Made by a program: the position numbers and the translations under genes
Origin: Rugalucina vietnamica
Lineage: Eukaryota; Mollusca; Bivalvia; Lucinida; Lucinidae
Assembly (NCBI GenBank): GCA_964017185.1
Contig: OZ024869.1
Span: 1,758,501 to 1,822,500, forward strand
Direction: 5' to 3'
Length of the DNA: 64,000 nt
Shown: in pieces, positions 1-11,255 of the stretch
How the letters are laid out: each line of letters starts with the position of its first letter
How positions within the stretch are numbered: position 1 is the first letter of the stretch
The notes under the pieces: model-generated
What the model was told of the DNA's origin: nothing
What the model saw: only the letters and a program-made list of their open reading frames with translations
Databases searched by the model: none

Positions 1-220
1 CCGCCAAATAACTTACTCTGGAGCAAAAGTAAGTAGACCTCAATTAACATACTGAACCTCATTGCATATCTGGAATTATATACGTTGCGAAGCTATATGA
101 AACTGAAATCATCTGAAAATTGCCACTTTACACCCACAGATACACTGGCGCCATATTCGTGTTTCAAAATATAATAGCTAAGATTGATTGTACAAGAAAT
201 TGTTAGAACAGTCTCGAATT

Positions 221-401
221 TGTTGATGTTGTATGTTAAATGAAAATCAGAATAACTGAAATAAGGACATATGAACTCATATGTTGATGTTGTATGTAAA
301 GTGAAAATCAGAATATCTGAAATAAGGACATATGAACTCATTTGTTGATGTTGTATGTGAAGTGAAAATCAGAATAACTGAAATAAGGACCTATGAACTC
401 G
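221..401. repeat. 61-bp tandem repeat, three copies
   Basis: Three head-to-tail copies start at 221, 282 and 343, each opening with TGTTGATGTTGTATGT and running through AAAATCAGAATA and AAGGACATATGAACTC. The period is exactly 61 bp and the copies differ at only a few bases. The short ORF on the minus strand here is just the repeat translated. The flanks at 1-220 and 402-924 hold no gene or recognisable repeat. Confidence 0.9.
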
Positions 402-924
402 CATTGATTCATCTAATTGTCATTTTTCATTTCATCAATTTTTCATAAAATCATAACTGGCAAATTAAACGAAGGCACAATATGATGTGGTGAATAATAC
501 ATTATAAATGGCATAACATGGACAGAAATAAACAACAACAAACAAACAATAAAAACTATAAACCAGCTCTACCCACAAGCGATAGAATATAATACAGATA
601 ATCCCAAAAGACTGTCAGATTGTTCATTTAAACCACCCTGAATCAATGCGTTTTAAAGAAGAAGAAAAACGTCATCAGATATACACTTATTTGAATTTTG
701 AAATTGTATGCTTTAAGGGACAAAGCAATATTTTCGCCCACAGTGTCAGTTCATTAAAATTATTTTCTGCAAAACACGTTTATAAAAATCCCTGCTTACT
801 TTTGATGTGCATGCTTTGTGATGTTTTGTAACGTATATTCTTTCCCGCCTGTGGTCTATGTTGGGGGACTTTAAATTTAATTGCATCGATTCCTGGTCCG
901 TCTGTACTTACTTCAATATGTTAC

Positions 925-1173
925 ATCAGGAAAACATATCCGTTTAATGTATACCCCCTTAAACCCCACTTTTGTATAGCAAAACTGGGGTATGCAGGGG
1001 TATACCTATTTTTCTTATTTTTGCTCCAAAACATAGATTGTGGGTTCTCGTTAGAACCGCCTAATCTATGTTTTGAGCAAAAATAAGAAAAATATCAAAA
1101 TTTTTCAACTGAAAATTTTCAATTTCTAAAGCTAAAAAAATCTCTGTTTATTGCATGGGCAAGTTTTCGTAAT
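925..1173 (+). mobile_element. Family A foldback MITE, copy 1
   Basis: A short non-coding element with imperfect terminal inverted repeats (AGGAAAACATRTCC on the left, the complement of GGGCAWGTTTTCGT on the right). It carries a subterminal AAACTGGGGTATGCAGGGGT block and a central inverted repeat around ACATAGATTGTGGG and TTAGAACCGCC. Five more copies lie in the window (near 1797, 12811, 16829, 20511 and 36856). It has no coding capacity, so it must depend on another element's transposase. The stretch 1174-1796 after it shows nothing recognisable. Confidence 0.85.
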
Positions 1174-1796
1174 AATCATCAGAAATTGTCATGGTAGGTA
1201 TTCATAATTCCTGAACTATCTGCACCTTCTACTCAAGAAAGACGTTATTGAGAAACTTTTCATATTTCAAGTAGGGAGCACATGAGCAGGGTCCACACGC
1301 TTGAACTTGTTTTTATCGTTGCAGAATCGAAAGTGAAATCACCGATTTTAGTCTGAGCGCCATGTCAAACGTAGGTAGTAAATAAGCTAGTAAATAAGGT
1401 TAAAAGTGTAAGTATAGATGGCATCAGAAACATTTAACACAGTCTGGCCTGATGGTGCATATAGGTCGACCCTGGTGCAATTTCTTTTCAAGATAAAAAC
1501 AGTGGATCGATATCGTTTCTTTGAAAGTTGTTCTTTGTCAACCGTTCCGTAAAATTACTCGTGTCAATCAGCATGGTTAAACCCATTGATTCACTCAAAT
1601 TTACCTAGTCGATGAAGCTTTCTGACTTCAAGTTCTTATCAGCTTCGAACATGCACTCTCATTTTATAGTCTTTAACCGGCGAAAACTTGCGTTTAGCAG
1701 AATGGGAGACGCAACGAAAATGTCTACTAAATGAGAACGTTCATCTTCTGATGACTCAAGAAGAGCATGTGTCTCACGGTATTTTCGGCCGTCATT

Positions 1797-2056
1797 ACGA
1801 AAACATGCCAATGCAATATACAGAGATTTTTTCAGCTGTAAAATTTGAAAATTTTCAGCTGAAAACTATGATTACGATAGTGTCTATATTTTTGCAAAAC
1901 ATTGTGGGTACACGTTAGAACCTCATCGACGAGGCGAGTCTAACGAGTACCCTCAATTTATGTTTTGCATCAAAACTAAGAAAACTTGTTTACCCCAGTT
2001 TTACAATACAAAAGTGGGGTATAAGGGAACATACATTCCATGAACATGTTTTCCTG
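1797..2056 (-). mobile_element. Family A foldback MITE, copy 2 (reverse)
   Basis: Same family as the copy at 925, in reverse orientation: it begins with ACGAAAACATGCCAATGCAATA, then the central inverted repeat (TGTGGGTACACGTTAGAACC), and ends with AACATGTTTTCCTGATGC. It is more diverged than copies 1, 4 and 5. The 76-aa ORF that enters it from 1688 runs mostly through the repeat and is not a gene. Confidence 0.8.
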
Positions 2057-2194
2057 ATGCATTCTATTCTGCAACTTGCGTGGCACGATATACGATGTCA
2101 TTTAAACTGTTATTAATTTTTTTTTTTTTTCAAATTAGCAAAATGTTTTTGTCAAGATTGATCGTTGATTTTCTGCCAAACAGTAACTTATAAC

Positions 2195-2965
2195 ACGTTA
2201 CAGACGTATAGGTTATAACTTGAATGTTATGCGACAGTCTGCATGCTTAGTTTTTAACCCAATCACGGTTGATAACTATGCTGCCTTCTTTAATTGCACG
2301 CCGGTGGGTCGGGCGTCAGACTCTATGATGGCCCCGACTTAAAGCTATTCATTTTAGTTGGTTGGGGTCGGAGCTTCTTGTCTGTTGCTTGGCCCACCGG
2401 GGTCCAACTGGTGTTTTTCTTTTGCTCCGGAGTTAGTAGGTTATTCGGCGCCCAGGGATCTCCATCGTCGGGCAGCTTACTCAATCTGTGAGTCCTGGTT
2501 TTGGATTCATCAAGATGTTTATCATGATTTATTTGTTTGTTCTTGATGATTCATTGACTAGTTAGAGATTCACCACGAGGACCGAAGAACTAACTAAATG
2601 TTATGAACCACTGCAGAAGCTGAGGGTGAGGTCTGTAAAACCGGTTTATGCCCGCCAGCAACTTTGTGTTATTGATCGTTCCAAGTCGATACTTCTGTGG
2701 TGGTTCTTTTTGTTTTATGTCTTCGTTGGTGTTTAAAAATGTTTTGTGCTGTTGGCGCCTTATGTATGTTTTCATATTTTTAGTTAAGTTAAGGTAACTG
2801 AGTGGCCACCTATTGGGAAAATAGCTGCTCATTCGGCTTACGATATGTTTCATGGTATAAGTACCTGATTGTTAGTTTGGTTTTTCCCACCTCGGTTTTT
2901 GGAGTGGGAATCTTTTTCTGATTGCGCCTTTTCCTGATCTTTGCCTACTTATACCTTTTTATTCA
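2195..2965 (+). mobile_element. Family B interspersed repeat, copy 1
   Basis: A ~770-bp repeat starting GTTACAGACGTATAGG, passing through ATGGCCCCGACTT and CTCCATCGTCGGGCA, and ending in TTTTCCTGATCTTTGCCTACTT. At least eight other full or partial copies lie in the window (4905, 5565/7195, 8370, 19060, 26735, 38810, 44970, 49880). It contains its own internal inverted repeat (GAGTCCT near 2490 with GAGGACC near 2577). No transposase or RT is visible, and I cannot assign a class. ORFs shared between copies are shadows of the repeat. Confidence 0.85.
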
Positions 2966-3332
2966 ATAGGCAGCCTAATGTACTAATGTATGGATTTGCT
3001 TAGAGTTTGTATCCCTTTCAAGACGTTTCCTTGTGTTACTAGAATCCATGGGACAATTGACAAATTCTCTTTAACAAGCCAATATTAAATATCGATTAAC
3101 ATATCTCTGCACAATATTTCTAGAATTTTTCAATACAAGTCAAAGTAAATAAAAATGGTTCATTGGTTAAGCTGAGTAGTCAAGTTTTTTCATGTCCTCG
3201 TCATGAAAATTTTGATTTGTGCAAGTGGAAAAAGAGTCGCAGATCGGTGAAACTTCATTGGAATGCACCATTTCTATGTTAGTCAGGCTGGTTCGAGGCT
3301 TACCTTGACTGAAACCTAAATTTCAGGATTTT

Positions 3333-4745
3333 ATGCGACAAAGCTCGATATTTAAATGCTACCGCAGGAGGCGATATTGATGTTGAAATATGAATAAAAC
3401 TCTAATGGCTTTGATTATTTAACCCTTGTTGCTCAGTTAAACAAAATAATGAAGCAGAATAAAACACAGCAACCAACAAACAATAAATTGTTCTTCTAAT
3501 AGTTGTATACATGGGGTTATTACTTAACTTTGGAGGTATTATTACTTGAAGTACATAGGTAAGTGTTAAGTCTTTTTGGAAATAAAATAATTGGCAGTTT
3601 CTTTTTTTTCTAAACGCTATCGTCTAATATGCCAAACTTATTCTTCCTTCGCTTTAATTGTATTCATTTCCTTGCCTTTTACACTTACTTTCATTTGATC
3701 TAAGCCTTGTGATGGCTTCAGAACTTTTTGGGATATTAATATTCTGCTTGCGGTGTGCCAGGTGGTTTTTCTCGGGGTTCTCCCGTTTTCGCCCACCTAC
3801 TGATTGGCCCGTCTCATATGAACTGAAATAATCTTGAAAGGGACGTAAAACAGAATTTAAAAAAGGTGGTCTTCAGTTCGATGGACAATATTTAAAATGT
3901 TACCGTAGGAGGCAATATTGATATTGAAATATAAAATAAAACTCTAATGGCTTTGATTATTTAACCCTTGTTGCTCAGTTAAACAAAATAATGAACCAGA
4001 ATAAATACAGCAACCAACAAACAATAAATTGGTCTTCTAATAATTGTATACATGGGGTTATTTCTTAATTTTGGAGGTAATATTACTTGAAGTACATAGG
4101 TAAGTATTGTCATTTTGGAAATAGAATAATAGACAGTTTCTTGCTTTCTTAACGCTGTCTTCTAATATGTTTGTTATATTCTATTGGCCAAACTTATTCT
4201 TCCTCTGCTGTAATTATGTTGTATTCATTCCCTTGCCTTTTACACTTACTTTCATCTGAACTAAGCCTTGTGGTGGCTTCAAAACTATTTAGAACATTCA
4301 GGTTTTGTCTCTGTTCTGTCTGCAAAAGACTGGATTTCTTCTTTTGCTTTAGTCTCGCTTTAGTTTGTCTTCAGTTCGATAGACAATATTTTTAAAAAAA
4401 ATGTTACTGCAGGAGGCAATATTGATGTTGAAATATGAATAAAACTCTAATGGCTTTGATTGTTTAACCCTTGTTGTTCAGTTAATCAAAATAATGAAGC
4501 CTGAATAAAACACAGCAACCAACAAACCATAAATTGTTTTAACGTTTTCACTGCTTCCAAAGGATCAACCTTTTATATTTTATTCCAATAATTGTATACA
4601 TGGGCAAAGGGAATACCAGTACTTAATTTTGGAGTTATTTCTTGAAGTACATAGGTAAGTGTTTACGCTTTCTTGGAAAAATAAGATTATAGACAGTTAC
4701 TTGTTTTCTAAACGATGCTGTCTAAAGTGTTTGTTAATACAGTTT
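3333..4745. repeat. Triplicated ~500-bp unit
   Basis: Three direct copies begin near 3333, 3878 and 4375. Each has TTACYGYAGGAGGCAATATT, then CTCTAATGGCTTTGATT, CAGCAACCAACAAAC, ATTGTATACATGGG and AAGTACATAGGTAAGT. Spacing is about 545 and 500 bp. Copy 3 has an insertion near 4550-4590 whose TGCTTCCAAAGGATCAA motif matches, in reverse complement, the DNA flanking the hammerhead motif at 8157. A GTAAGT after TACATAG is conserved in all three, but no coding exon can be recognised. Confidence 0.85.
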
Positions 4746-4904
4746 TTGTCTTTTGAGATCGGCGGTAATATTTAAAAACCAAATCAAGATTTAGACTCTT
4801 AATTTCTGCTAAATTCTTGCTTCATTTTGAATGGCAGTCTTGTTTAAATTCGAAATAATAGGCGGTAGTTCTGATGTAGCTTTTGAATTTCTTTCCGATT
4901 GCGC

Positions 4905-5270
4905 CTTTTCCTTATCATTGCCTACTTGTTTAAAACTGGTCTAAGCCTCCCAATAATTTTATATTAATGATCGTTCCAAGGCGATACTTCTGTTGTGGTT
5001 CTAATTGTTTTGTGTTTTGGATTCGAATTTTTGTGCTGTTTGAGCGTCTTGTATGTTTTCGTATTTTTAGTTAAGTTCGGGTAATTTAGTGGCCTCCTAT
5101 TGGGTAATAGCTGCTCACTCTGCTTACGATATGTTTTCTTTGTATATGTGTCATTTTAGTTTTTTCCCATCCCTCGGTTTGTGGAGTGGGAATTTCTTTC
5201 TGATTGCACTATTTCCTGATCATTGCCTACTTGTACCTTTTTGTATCTTTTCTGCTTCTGGTCAATCCTA
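4905..5270 (+). mobile_element. Family B repeat, copy 2 (3' half)
   Basis: It matches the last ~350 bp of the copy at 2195: GATCGTTCCAAGGCGATACTTCTG, TTTTTAGTTAAGTT, CTGCTCACTCTGCTTACGATATG, and the end CCTGATCATTGCCTACTTGT. The 5' half is missing. The following 290 bp up to the next family B copy hold nothing recognisable. Confidence 0.8.
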
Positions 5271-5564
5271 GATAGGTGAATAAGCAACGTTCAGTGAACT
5301 TCTGGCCATTCCCAGTCATGGGTTGATTTATTGTACTGCTAGCTGGGTGCTGGTTAATGCACTAGATTTTGTATCTCTTTTATGGTGTACTTAGTTGTCA
5401 CCATGATTGTGAAACGTTAGCCATACCCCTTTCATCTGAACAACACATTTGCACTGAACCTTCGTTGTACATAAATTCTTGGGTTTAAATAACTTGCAAT
5501 AAAATAGGTGCCTGAAAGGGAACCCAGTATGTTCTTTGCGAAATTCGCATTGGCTGTCTGGTAA

Positions 5565-7395
5565 AACAGGTACAAGTGGGCAATAATCAGGAAATGGCGC
5601 AATCAGATAAAAAATCCACTCTAAAAACCAAGGTGAGAATAAACGAAATTGACAATTAGGTACTTATATTGTAAGCCGAATGAGCAGTTATTTCCCAATA
5701 AGTGGCCTCTCTGTTACCCACACCTAACCCATTTCACGTAAATGTATCGTAATGTATATTGTACATATATTTCATGATATGTGTCAAAGTTTTTGTTTGT
5801 TTTTACGAAGTTGTATTATATATATGGTTTAATTTTAGGTTTGTTCGTTATCACAATATAGTGTCTCATAAGTCTTAAAGGCTGGATATCAAATATGTAC
5901 ATGCTGTTTTAATGTTTTATGTATATGTATATTTGATATGCGACACTGTATTAAAACATTACTTACTTAAGCCTAGGTTACATTTGCCCCGATCATCGTA
6001 CGATTTTTCGGTCTGCGATTTTCTCTACGATTTTTAGACATCGTAGGAGATCGTGGGCTACGACGTATGTGTTAACGATTCATACGGGCATCGTGCGATT
6101 TTTTGATCTGCCATTTGTCGACGCTCATACAAAAACGCAAGGCGATCGTACGGCAGTCGTATGTCTCCGCAGATAGTACGTAGATATCGTACGGATCCCG
6201 TGCGTTGTCCGTACGGAGTCCCTATACGTTTTGATACAAAACGCAGGGAGGCCGCACGGTAGTCGTAGGGTCTCCGCAGACTGTTAATGGATATCGTACG
6301 GAGTCCCTTGGACTTCTGACTGATGCCTTGGTTACATTTGGCCTACGATTAGCTTGCGATGATCGTACGATGCCATTTTTTGCATTTTCGTGCGGCCTCC
6401 GCAGGGTGACCTTACGATGTCCCTACGATTCTACGACTTCCTACGATCTCCGTAGCCTCTACGATCTTGTAATAGTCTGCACTATTACAAATTTTAAAAT
6501 CGTAAGACCGTAGACCGTAGACACGTCGTAGGGCATTACACGGGCACCGTACGGATACCCTGCGATAATAGAGCGGTCACCGCACGATTTTTTTTATGAT
6601 AATTTGGGAACAAAAATCGTACAGTGATCGATTTCTTGTTCTAGCTTTCTTCGATGTCCTGAGTCGGAACTGTTTGGAGATCGTAGGGAAATCAAAGGGT
6701 CTCCGCACACTTTAAGTTGAAATCGTACGGAACCCATGCGATGGCCGTGAGGAGTCCTTACGATTTTCTTGCGGTCTCCCTACGATAGCCGCACGATGTT
6801 AGGTGTCCGTTCGATTTTCATAAACTTGTGATATAACCGTACGGATGCCGCACGATCACCCTAAAGGTCTACGATTATCTTATTATTTTAGTCCCCAAAT
6901 TATCATAAAACCGTGCGGTGACCGCACGATCATCGCAGGGTTTCCGTAAGGCGCCCGTACGATGATGCTACCTACGACGTGTCTACGGGCTACGGTCTTA
7001 CGATTTTTAAAATTTGCAAAAGTGCAGACTACTACAAAATCGTAGAGGCTACGGAGATCGTAGGAAGCCGTAGGAAGCCGTAGAATCGTAGGGGCATCGT
7101 AGGGTCACCCTGCGGAGACCGCACGAAAATGCAAAAAATGGCATCGTACGATCATCGCAAGTTAATCGTAGGGCAAATGTAACCTAGGCTTTACTTACCC
7201 AAACCTAACTAAAATATGAAAACCCACATAAGGTGCAAACAGTACAAAAAGTCAACACCAAGACATATTTCAATAAGAACCACAACAGAAGTATTGCCTT
7301 GGAACGATCAGAAATATAACATTACTGATGGACTTAAACTAGTTTTATATGGTCATCACCTCATCCTCAGCTTCTGCAGTGACTCTAATATACAC
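5565..7395 (-). mobile_element. Family B repeat, copy 3, split by an insertion
   Basis: The reverse-oriented family B sequence stops at about 5728 (after AAGTGGCCTCTCTGTTACCC) and resumes at about 7195 (ACTTACCCAAACCTAACT, then AAAATATGAAAACCCAC). The repeat is flanked at the break by TTACCCACACCTAAC (5714-5728) and TTACCCAAACCTAAC (7195-7209). These fit a 15-bp target duplication with one difference. The 83-aa ORF at 7216-7467 is part of this repeat. Confidence 0.75.
5970..7190. mobile_element. CGTA-rich foldback element
   Basis: The ends are inverted repeats: AAGCCTAGGTTACATTTGCC at 5970 and GGGCAAATGTAACCTAGGCTT ending at 7190. A second internal copy of the left end (CCTTGGTTACATTTGGCC) sits near 6325. 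From 6325 to 7190 the sequence is close to one large palindrome with ~430-bp arms. For example, the segment at 6590 (ATGATAATTTGGGAAC) matches the complement of CCCCAAATTATCATAA near 6893. The interior is saturated with CGTACG, TCGTAGG and CGCACGA words. It has no coding capacity. The 5729-5969 stretch ahead of it is AT-rich and unrecognised. Confidence 0.8.
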
Positions 7396-7591
7396 AAATA
7401 TAAACAAGCGATAAGGAAAATCATGTTAAGATGCCTTCTAAGCTTGCTGGTGAAAGCTCCACCTTAATGGTAAAAGTCTAGCCTGATAAAGATGAACATT
7501 CAGGCGATTAGGTTGGATTTTTGCTAGTAGATCTAATATCTTTCTATCCATTGTTTTTGTGGTTTTACAGACTTGACTATATCCTTTCTAT

Positions 7592-8065
7592 TTGATCAGA
7601 TTGGGAGATTATGGGTGCATCCCTGAATACCTTTGGGATAGTCTATATACACTTTGGTCATGTCAGAATGTATGCGACGCCTTATCCTATCTCCTTGATA
7701 ATATTTATATTAGATTCGAAACCAAGTTATACAGACAAATTGTTGGAATTCCGATGGGTACAAATTGCGCCCCTCTCGTAGCCGATTTATTTTATACTGC
7801 TACGAAAGAGAGGATTCATGGATTCTCTTAACCATATCAATCAAGCTGATTTTGTCGAGGCTTTTAATTCGACTTCCAGGTACAAGGACCATTTAGCTGA
7901 AAATAAAAATAAAACTGAGATCCTCTAAGAGCAGTGAACATATTAATCATCCCGATTTGGACCCCTAGAACATTGACAATCCTTATTTTGAAGCATGGTC
8001 AATCAAATTTATCCACCTGAACTATCATGTTGCGGACTTCAACACGCGAAATAAATGTTTAACAG
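7592..8065 (+). pseudogene. Penelope-like reverse transcriptase remnant
   Basis: This is a decayed piece of a Penelope-like (PLE) reverse transcriptase. In the first frame I read a block with YIRFETKLYRQIVGIPMGT followed by NCAPLVADLF, which is the RT motif 4 region (QIxGxPMGTxxAPxxAxLF) of this group. A frameshift near 7790 then moves to another frame, which reads FMDSLNHINQADFVEAFNST. A stop follows at about 7926, in a segment shared with repeats at 13252 and 32825. A third piece (NIDNPYFEA, then MVNQIYPPEL in a shifted frame) ends near 8065. The catalytic YxDD block and the GIY-YIG endonuclease are not found. It is surely non-functional. PLE identity is family knowledge applied to the PMGTNCAPL block; the exact clade cannot be told. 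Confidence 0.85.
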
Positions 8066-8156
8066 CCAAACTTCTCCAGCAAATTTAAGATAATAAAATA
8101 AAATATAAAGGTTTGATCCTTTGGAAGCAATAAGAACATTCAAAGGGAGATAGTAT

Positions 8157-8202
8157 GGACTATATTGCGCAATTTCGGGTAATGAACCCTCATCAGTAGC
8201 CC
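8157..8202 (-). ncRNA. Minimal hammerhead ribozyme motif 1 (PLE type)
   Basis: Read on the minus strand, all elements of a type I hammerhead are present: stem I GGGCUA with UAGUCC (6 bp, one G.U); core CUGAUGA; stem II GGGU-UCAUU-ACCC; GAAA; a palindromic stem III UUGCGCAA; and the cleavage dinucleotide UA directly before the 3' stem I strand. Very short stem III with a palindromic sequence is the known form in Penelope-like elements, where it is thought to act as a dimer. No core residue is missing. It lies ~100 bp after the PLE RT remnant but on the opposite strand, so it may belong to a separate insertion. Confidence 0.8.
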
Positions 8203-8369
8203 TTTTAAAACCGGCGACGAAAGCCAGACTGTTGTACTGTAATTTCGAAAATTTACACGAGAAGTCTAAATCAAAGACACATTCCTAAACGGGGTCAAAT
8301 AATTTAAACAATTAAGAAACTTATAGAAAAGAATGATTTTTCTTTTCAGTTCAGAAAAAAAAAAATCAT

Positions 8370-9085
8370 TATTTACGTTACAAACGTCTAGGAAATAACT
8401 TAAATGTTATGCGACACTCCGTATGCTTAGTTTTAACCCAATCATGGTTAAAAACTATACTGCCTTCTTAATTGCCCTCTAGGGTCAGGCGTCAGCCTCT
8501 ATGATGGCCCCGACTTAAAACTATTCATTTTAGTTGGTTGGGATCTGTTGCTTTGGTTTTCATTAAGTTATTTGGCGCCCAGGGATCTCCATCGTCGGGC
8601 AACTTACTGAATCTGTGAGTCCTCGTTTTCAATTCATCATGGTGGTTATCATGATTTACTTGTTTGCGGTTGATGATTCACTGACTAGTATAGAGATTCA
8701 CAACGAGGACCAAACAACTAACTAAATCTTGTAAACCATTGCAGAAGATAAGGGTGATGTTAGGGCCCTGTAAAACCAGTTTAAGCCCCCTCCCCTCCGA
8801 AATTTTATATTACTGGTCGTTCCAAGGCGATACTTCTGTTGTGGTCCTAATTGTTTTATGTTTTGAAGTCGAATCTTTGTGCTGCTCGAACCCTATGTAT
8901 GTTATCATATTTTTAGTTAAGTTCGGGTAACTGAGTGACCGCCTGTTTGAAAATAGCTTACGATATGTTTTCTTAGTATAAGTACCTAGTTGTCAATAGT
9001 TTTTCCCCACCTCGGTTTTTGAAGTGGGAATTTCTTTCTGACTGCACCATTTCCTGATCATTGCCTACTTGAACCTCTTAGCTTT
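8370..9085 (+). mobile_element. Family B repeat, copy 4
   Basis: It starts with GTTACAAACGTCTAGGAAATAAC and ends CCTGATCATTGCCTACTTG, collinear with the copy at 2195 with small deletions in the middle. The segment GAGTCCTCGTT (near 8618) and AACGAGGACC (near 8702) form a clear inverted repeat within it. A family-B-like tail joins a unit near 9090-9130 (CTTTGCCTAGTGGTGGCTTCAG) that resembles the ends of the triplicated unit at 3333. Nothing recognisable follows in 9130-9606. Confidence 0.8.
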
Positions 9086-9606
9086 ACTTCCATCTTAACT
9101 TTGCCTAGTGGTGGCTTCAGATCTTTTTTTGGATATCTCGGCCAAGAGTCTTTCTACAATTTGTCTTTCCTGGACATTGTACCAGTATTATTTCGATTTT
9201 ACATGCGATGCTGTTCTCATAGAAGCCTCTGTACTGTATTTCTCCCGTCAGTCCGTCAACTTTGTCTTGATTTTTGCGAGATCGATTTTTTAACATAGCT
9301 GCAGATGAAGAATCAACAACTTTCTGAAAATATGTCGGTATGGCGGTCGTGTTGGCTTGGTTCGTCTTTGAGATGAAGCTTCCTTACCTTGAGGTCGCCC
9401 CGAAGGTTGGGTTCTTGGATTGATCTATCTGAAAAACACTTTATTGTCTCTAACATTTCAACTTTGCAACTATTACCTAAACATGTATCTATAGAAGTAT
9501 CAGACGTATCTAGCTAGGTTTCAACAAGTACATGTTGTTTTGATCCTATTTTGATTCAGGATCGCGTTCCCTTTCATCCACTGGATGTCATTAAAATCTG
9601 TACTTT

Positions 9607-9829
9607 TGAGCCACCAACAATCTGCCTAGGCGAAAACAAAAGCGCAGATCAGCTTCGCAGTAACTGCGAAGCTGATCAGCGCCTTTGTTTTCGCTACTCG
9701 GATAGTACAGTTCCTCTTCTACTTTAATCCGAAATTTCAAGATTCTAGCTCTTTTCTGTGACTGTACGGGTCGGTTTGTGTCGGACCTGGTCGGAAACCA
9801 CATTGTTGGTTTTCCCACGAGGCGGCTCT
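9607..9829 (-). mobile_element. Family C MITE, copy 1
   Basis: The ends are GAGCCACCAACAATCTGC and GTTGGTTTTCCCACGAGGCGGCTC, a terminal inverted repeat of the type GAGCCGCCYCRTGGGAAAACCAACAAT with a deletion on the left. A strong internal hairpin, CAGATCAGCTTCGC with GCGAAGCTGATCAGCG, lies near 9645-9687. Six related copies occur at 24229, 38359, 38597, 39237, 40984 and 45162. Non-coding. Confidence 0.85.
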
Positions 9830-11128
9830 ATATTAGCGTTTATTCTTTTAATTACGACAGCAAATGTCCCAAAGAGGTCAATCCTGGTATAGTACCATTA
9901 AGATGAGAACACCAATTAAGATCGTTAAATAGTTGTTAGATGTCATTCTTACCGTAAAATTACCCATGTACAGCAGCTTTATCGCAGATATCAAGCCTTG
10001 GTTAATGAGACATTGCAGTTTAGCCATGACATGTTATAGTAAGCTTTTTGCCAAAACAAACTGTAAAACGACAGACCACCAGGTTTGTTTTGCAGCCTCA
10101 TTAGAAACATTTTGGGCGAATTTTACGAAGAACGAGACGTATAGCTTCCTTGTTAAGAATCATTTCTATTCAAACTAAGGCTTTAGCGACACAGGCCAGT
10201 GCCCTGGGTCTAACCCGATGGGAAGCAAGCCAAAAGATATGTTTTCAAATGGCAGTTTATTTGCCTTCAATATTGAACATGCAGGTTGTGATGTAGTATG
10301 TGAACCCGAGGGCTGATCAGAACAAAACTAAAGAAGTAAAGTTCAACGAAAGAAGCTAGACCCAACCTCTCCTAATTAAACGGTAAAGGCTGGCTGACTA
10401 CTCGACAGTCCTTTGTCAATATGAATTGACGTCAGTATGCTATTTGCACAACAATTTTCCAGAAGATACATTTTTCTAGGCACTGACATAAACGTATCTG
10501 AAATCAATCACGTCCTTGCAGACATGAAAAGTACAATGGTTTCAGACAGGTTTACCAGATCAGGCGTGGATTTGGTTAGGATATGACGATAAGTTGCTCA
10601 TTTTTCTATACCAATGTTACATACAATTGCACATGGATCAGGACATAGGATTGATATCAAGAGTCGATTCCTCTGAGTATACCCAGAATGCATTTTATCG
10701 AGAAATAAGAAAATTCTTATTCAAATACAATATCAGACACGCCATATTCTGTCTATTGTGAAAGCTTTCAATCAAAGAGCAGAACAAAATGTGGAATTTG
10801 AATGTATGATAAAGGACAACAGGAATATATTGAAATCTGATGTGGTTGAACAAATAGCTTAGAAAGAAAAACTTTTAACGGATTAAATATCTGTTCAAAA
10901 TTTGAATTATTCCATTTAGACCGCTTCCTCGTTAGTAAAAGCCAGAAAATAGTAGAACACTTAATTACCTTGATAGTCAATGTAAGTATAAAATACGTTT
11001 CGTTTTGGTTTTAAAACCCAGTAGGTTAGTCTTATTATTTAATGGTACTTTACTTGTAATGTACAAGGGTCTTTAAACTATCCCTATGTTCTCACTAGTT
11101 TCGAATTACTTTCTCTGTCAATTTTCAG
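9830..11128. other. No gene recognised
   Basis: About 1.3 kb with no recognisable coding region, repeat family or structured element. Small ORFs (for example 9933-10178, +, and 10768-10980, -) have no domain or compositional support. A possible splice acceptor (CAATTTTCAG at about 11128) would start the first visible exon of the Hsp70-like gene, so a 5' untranslated exon may lie somewhere in this stretch. Confidence 0.5.
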
Positions 11129-11255
11129 TTACTGAATATCGAGACTATCCTGAACTGCCATTTATGACTATCAGATCTACAGACAACAAAGTAGCAGTGA
11201 CTAAACTGGCAATGTAGCTACTAAATGTCGCCACTAGGAATTCTACTGAACAGCC

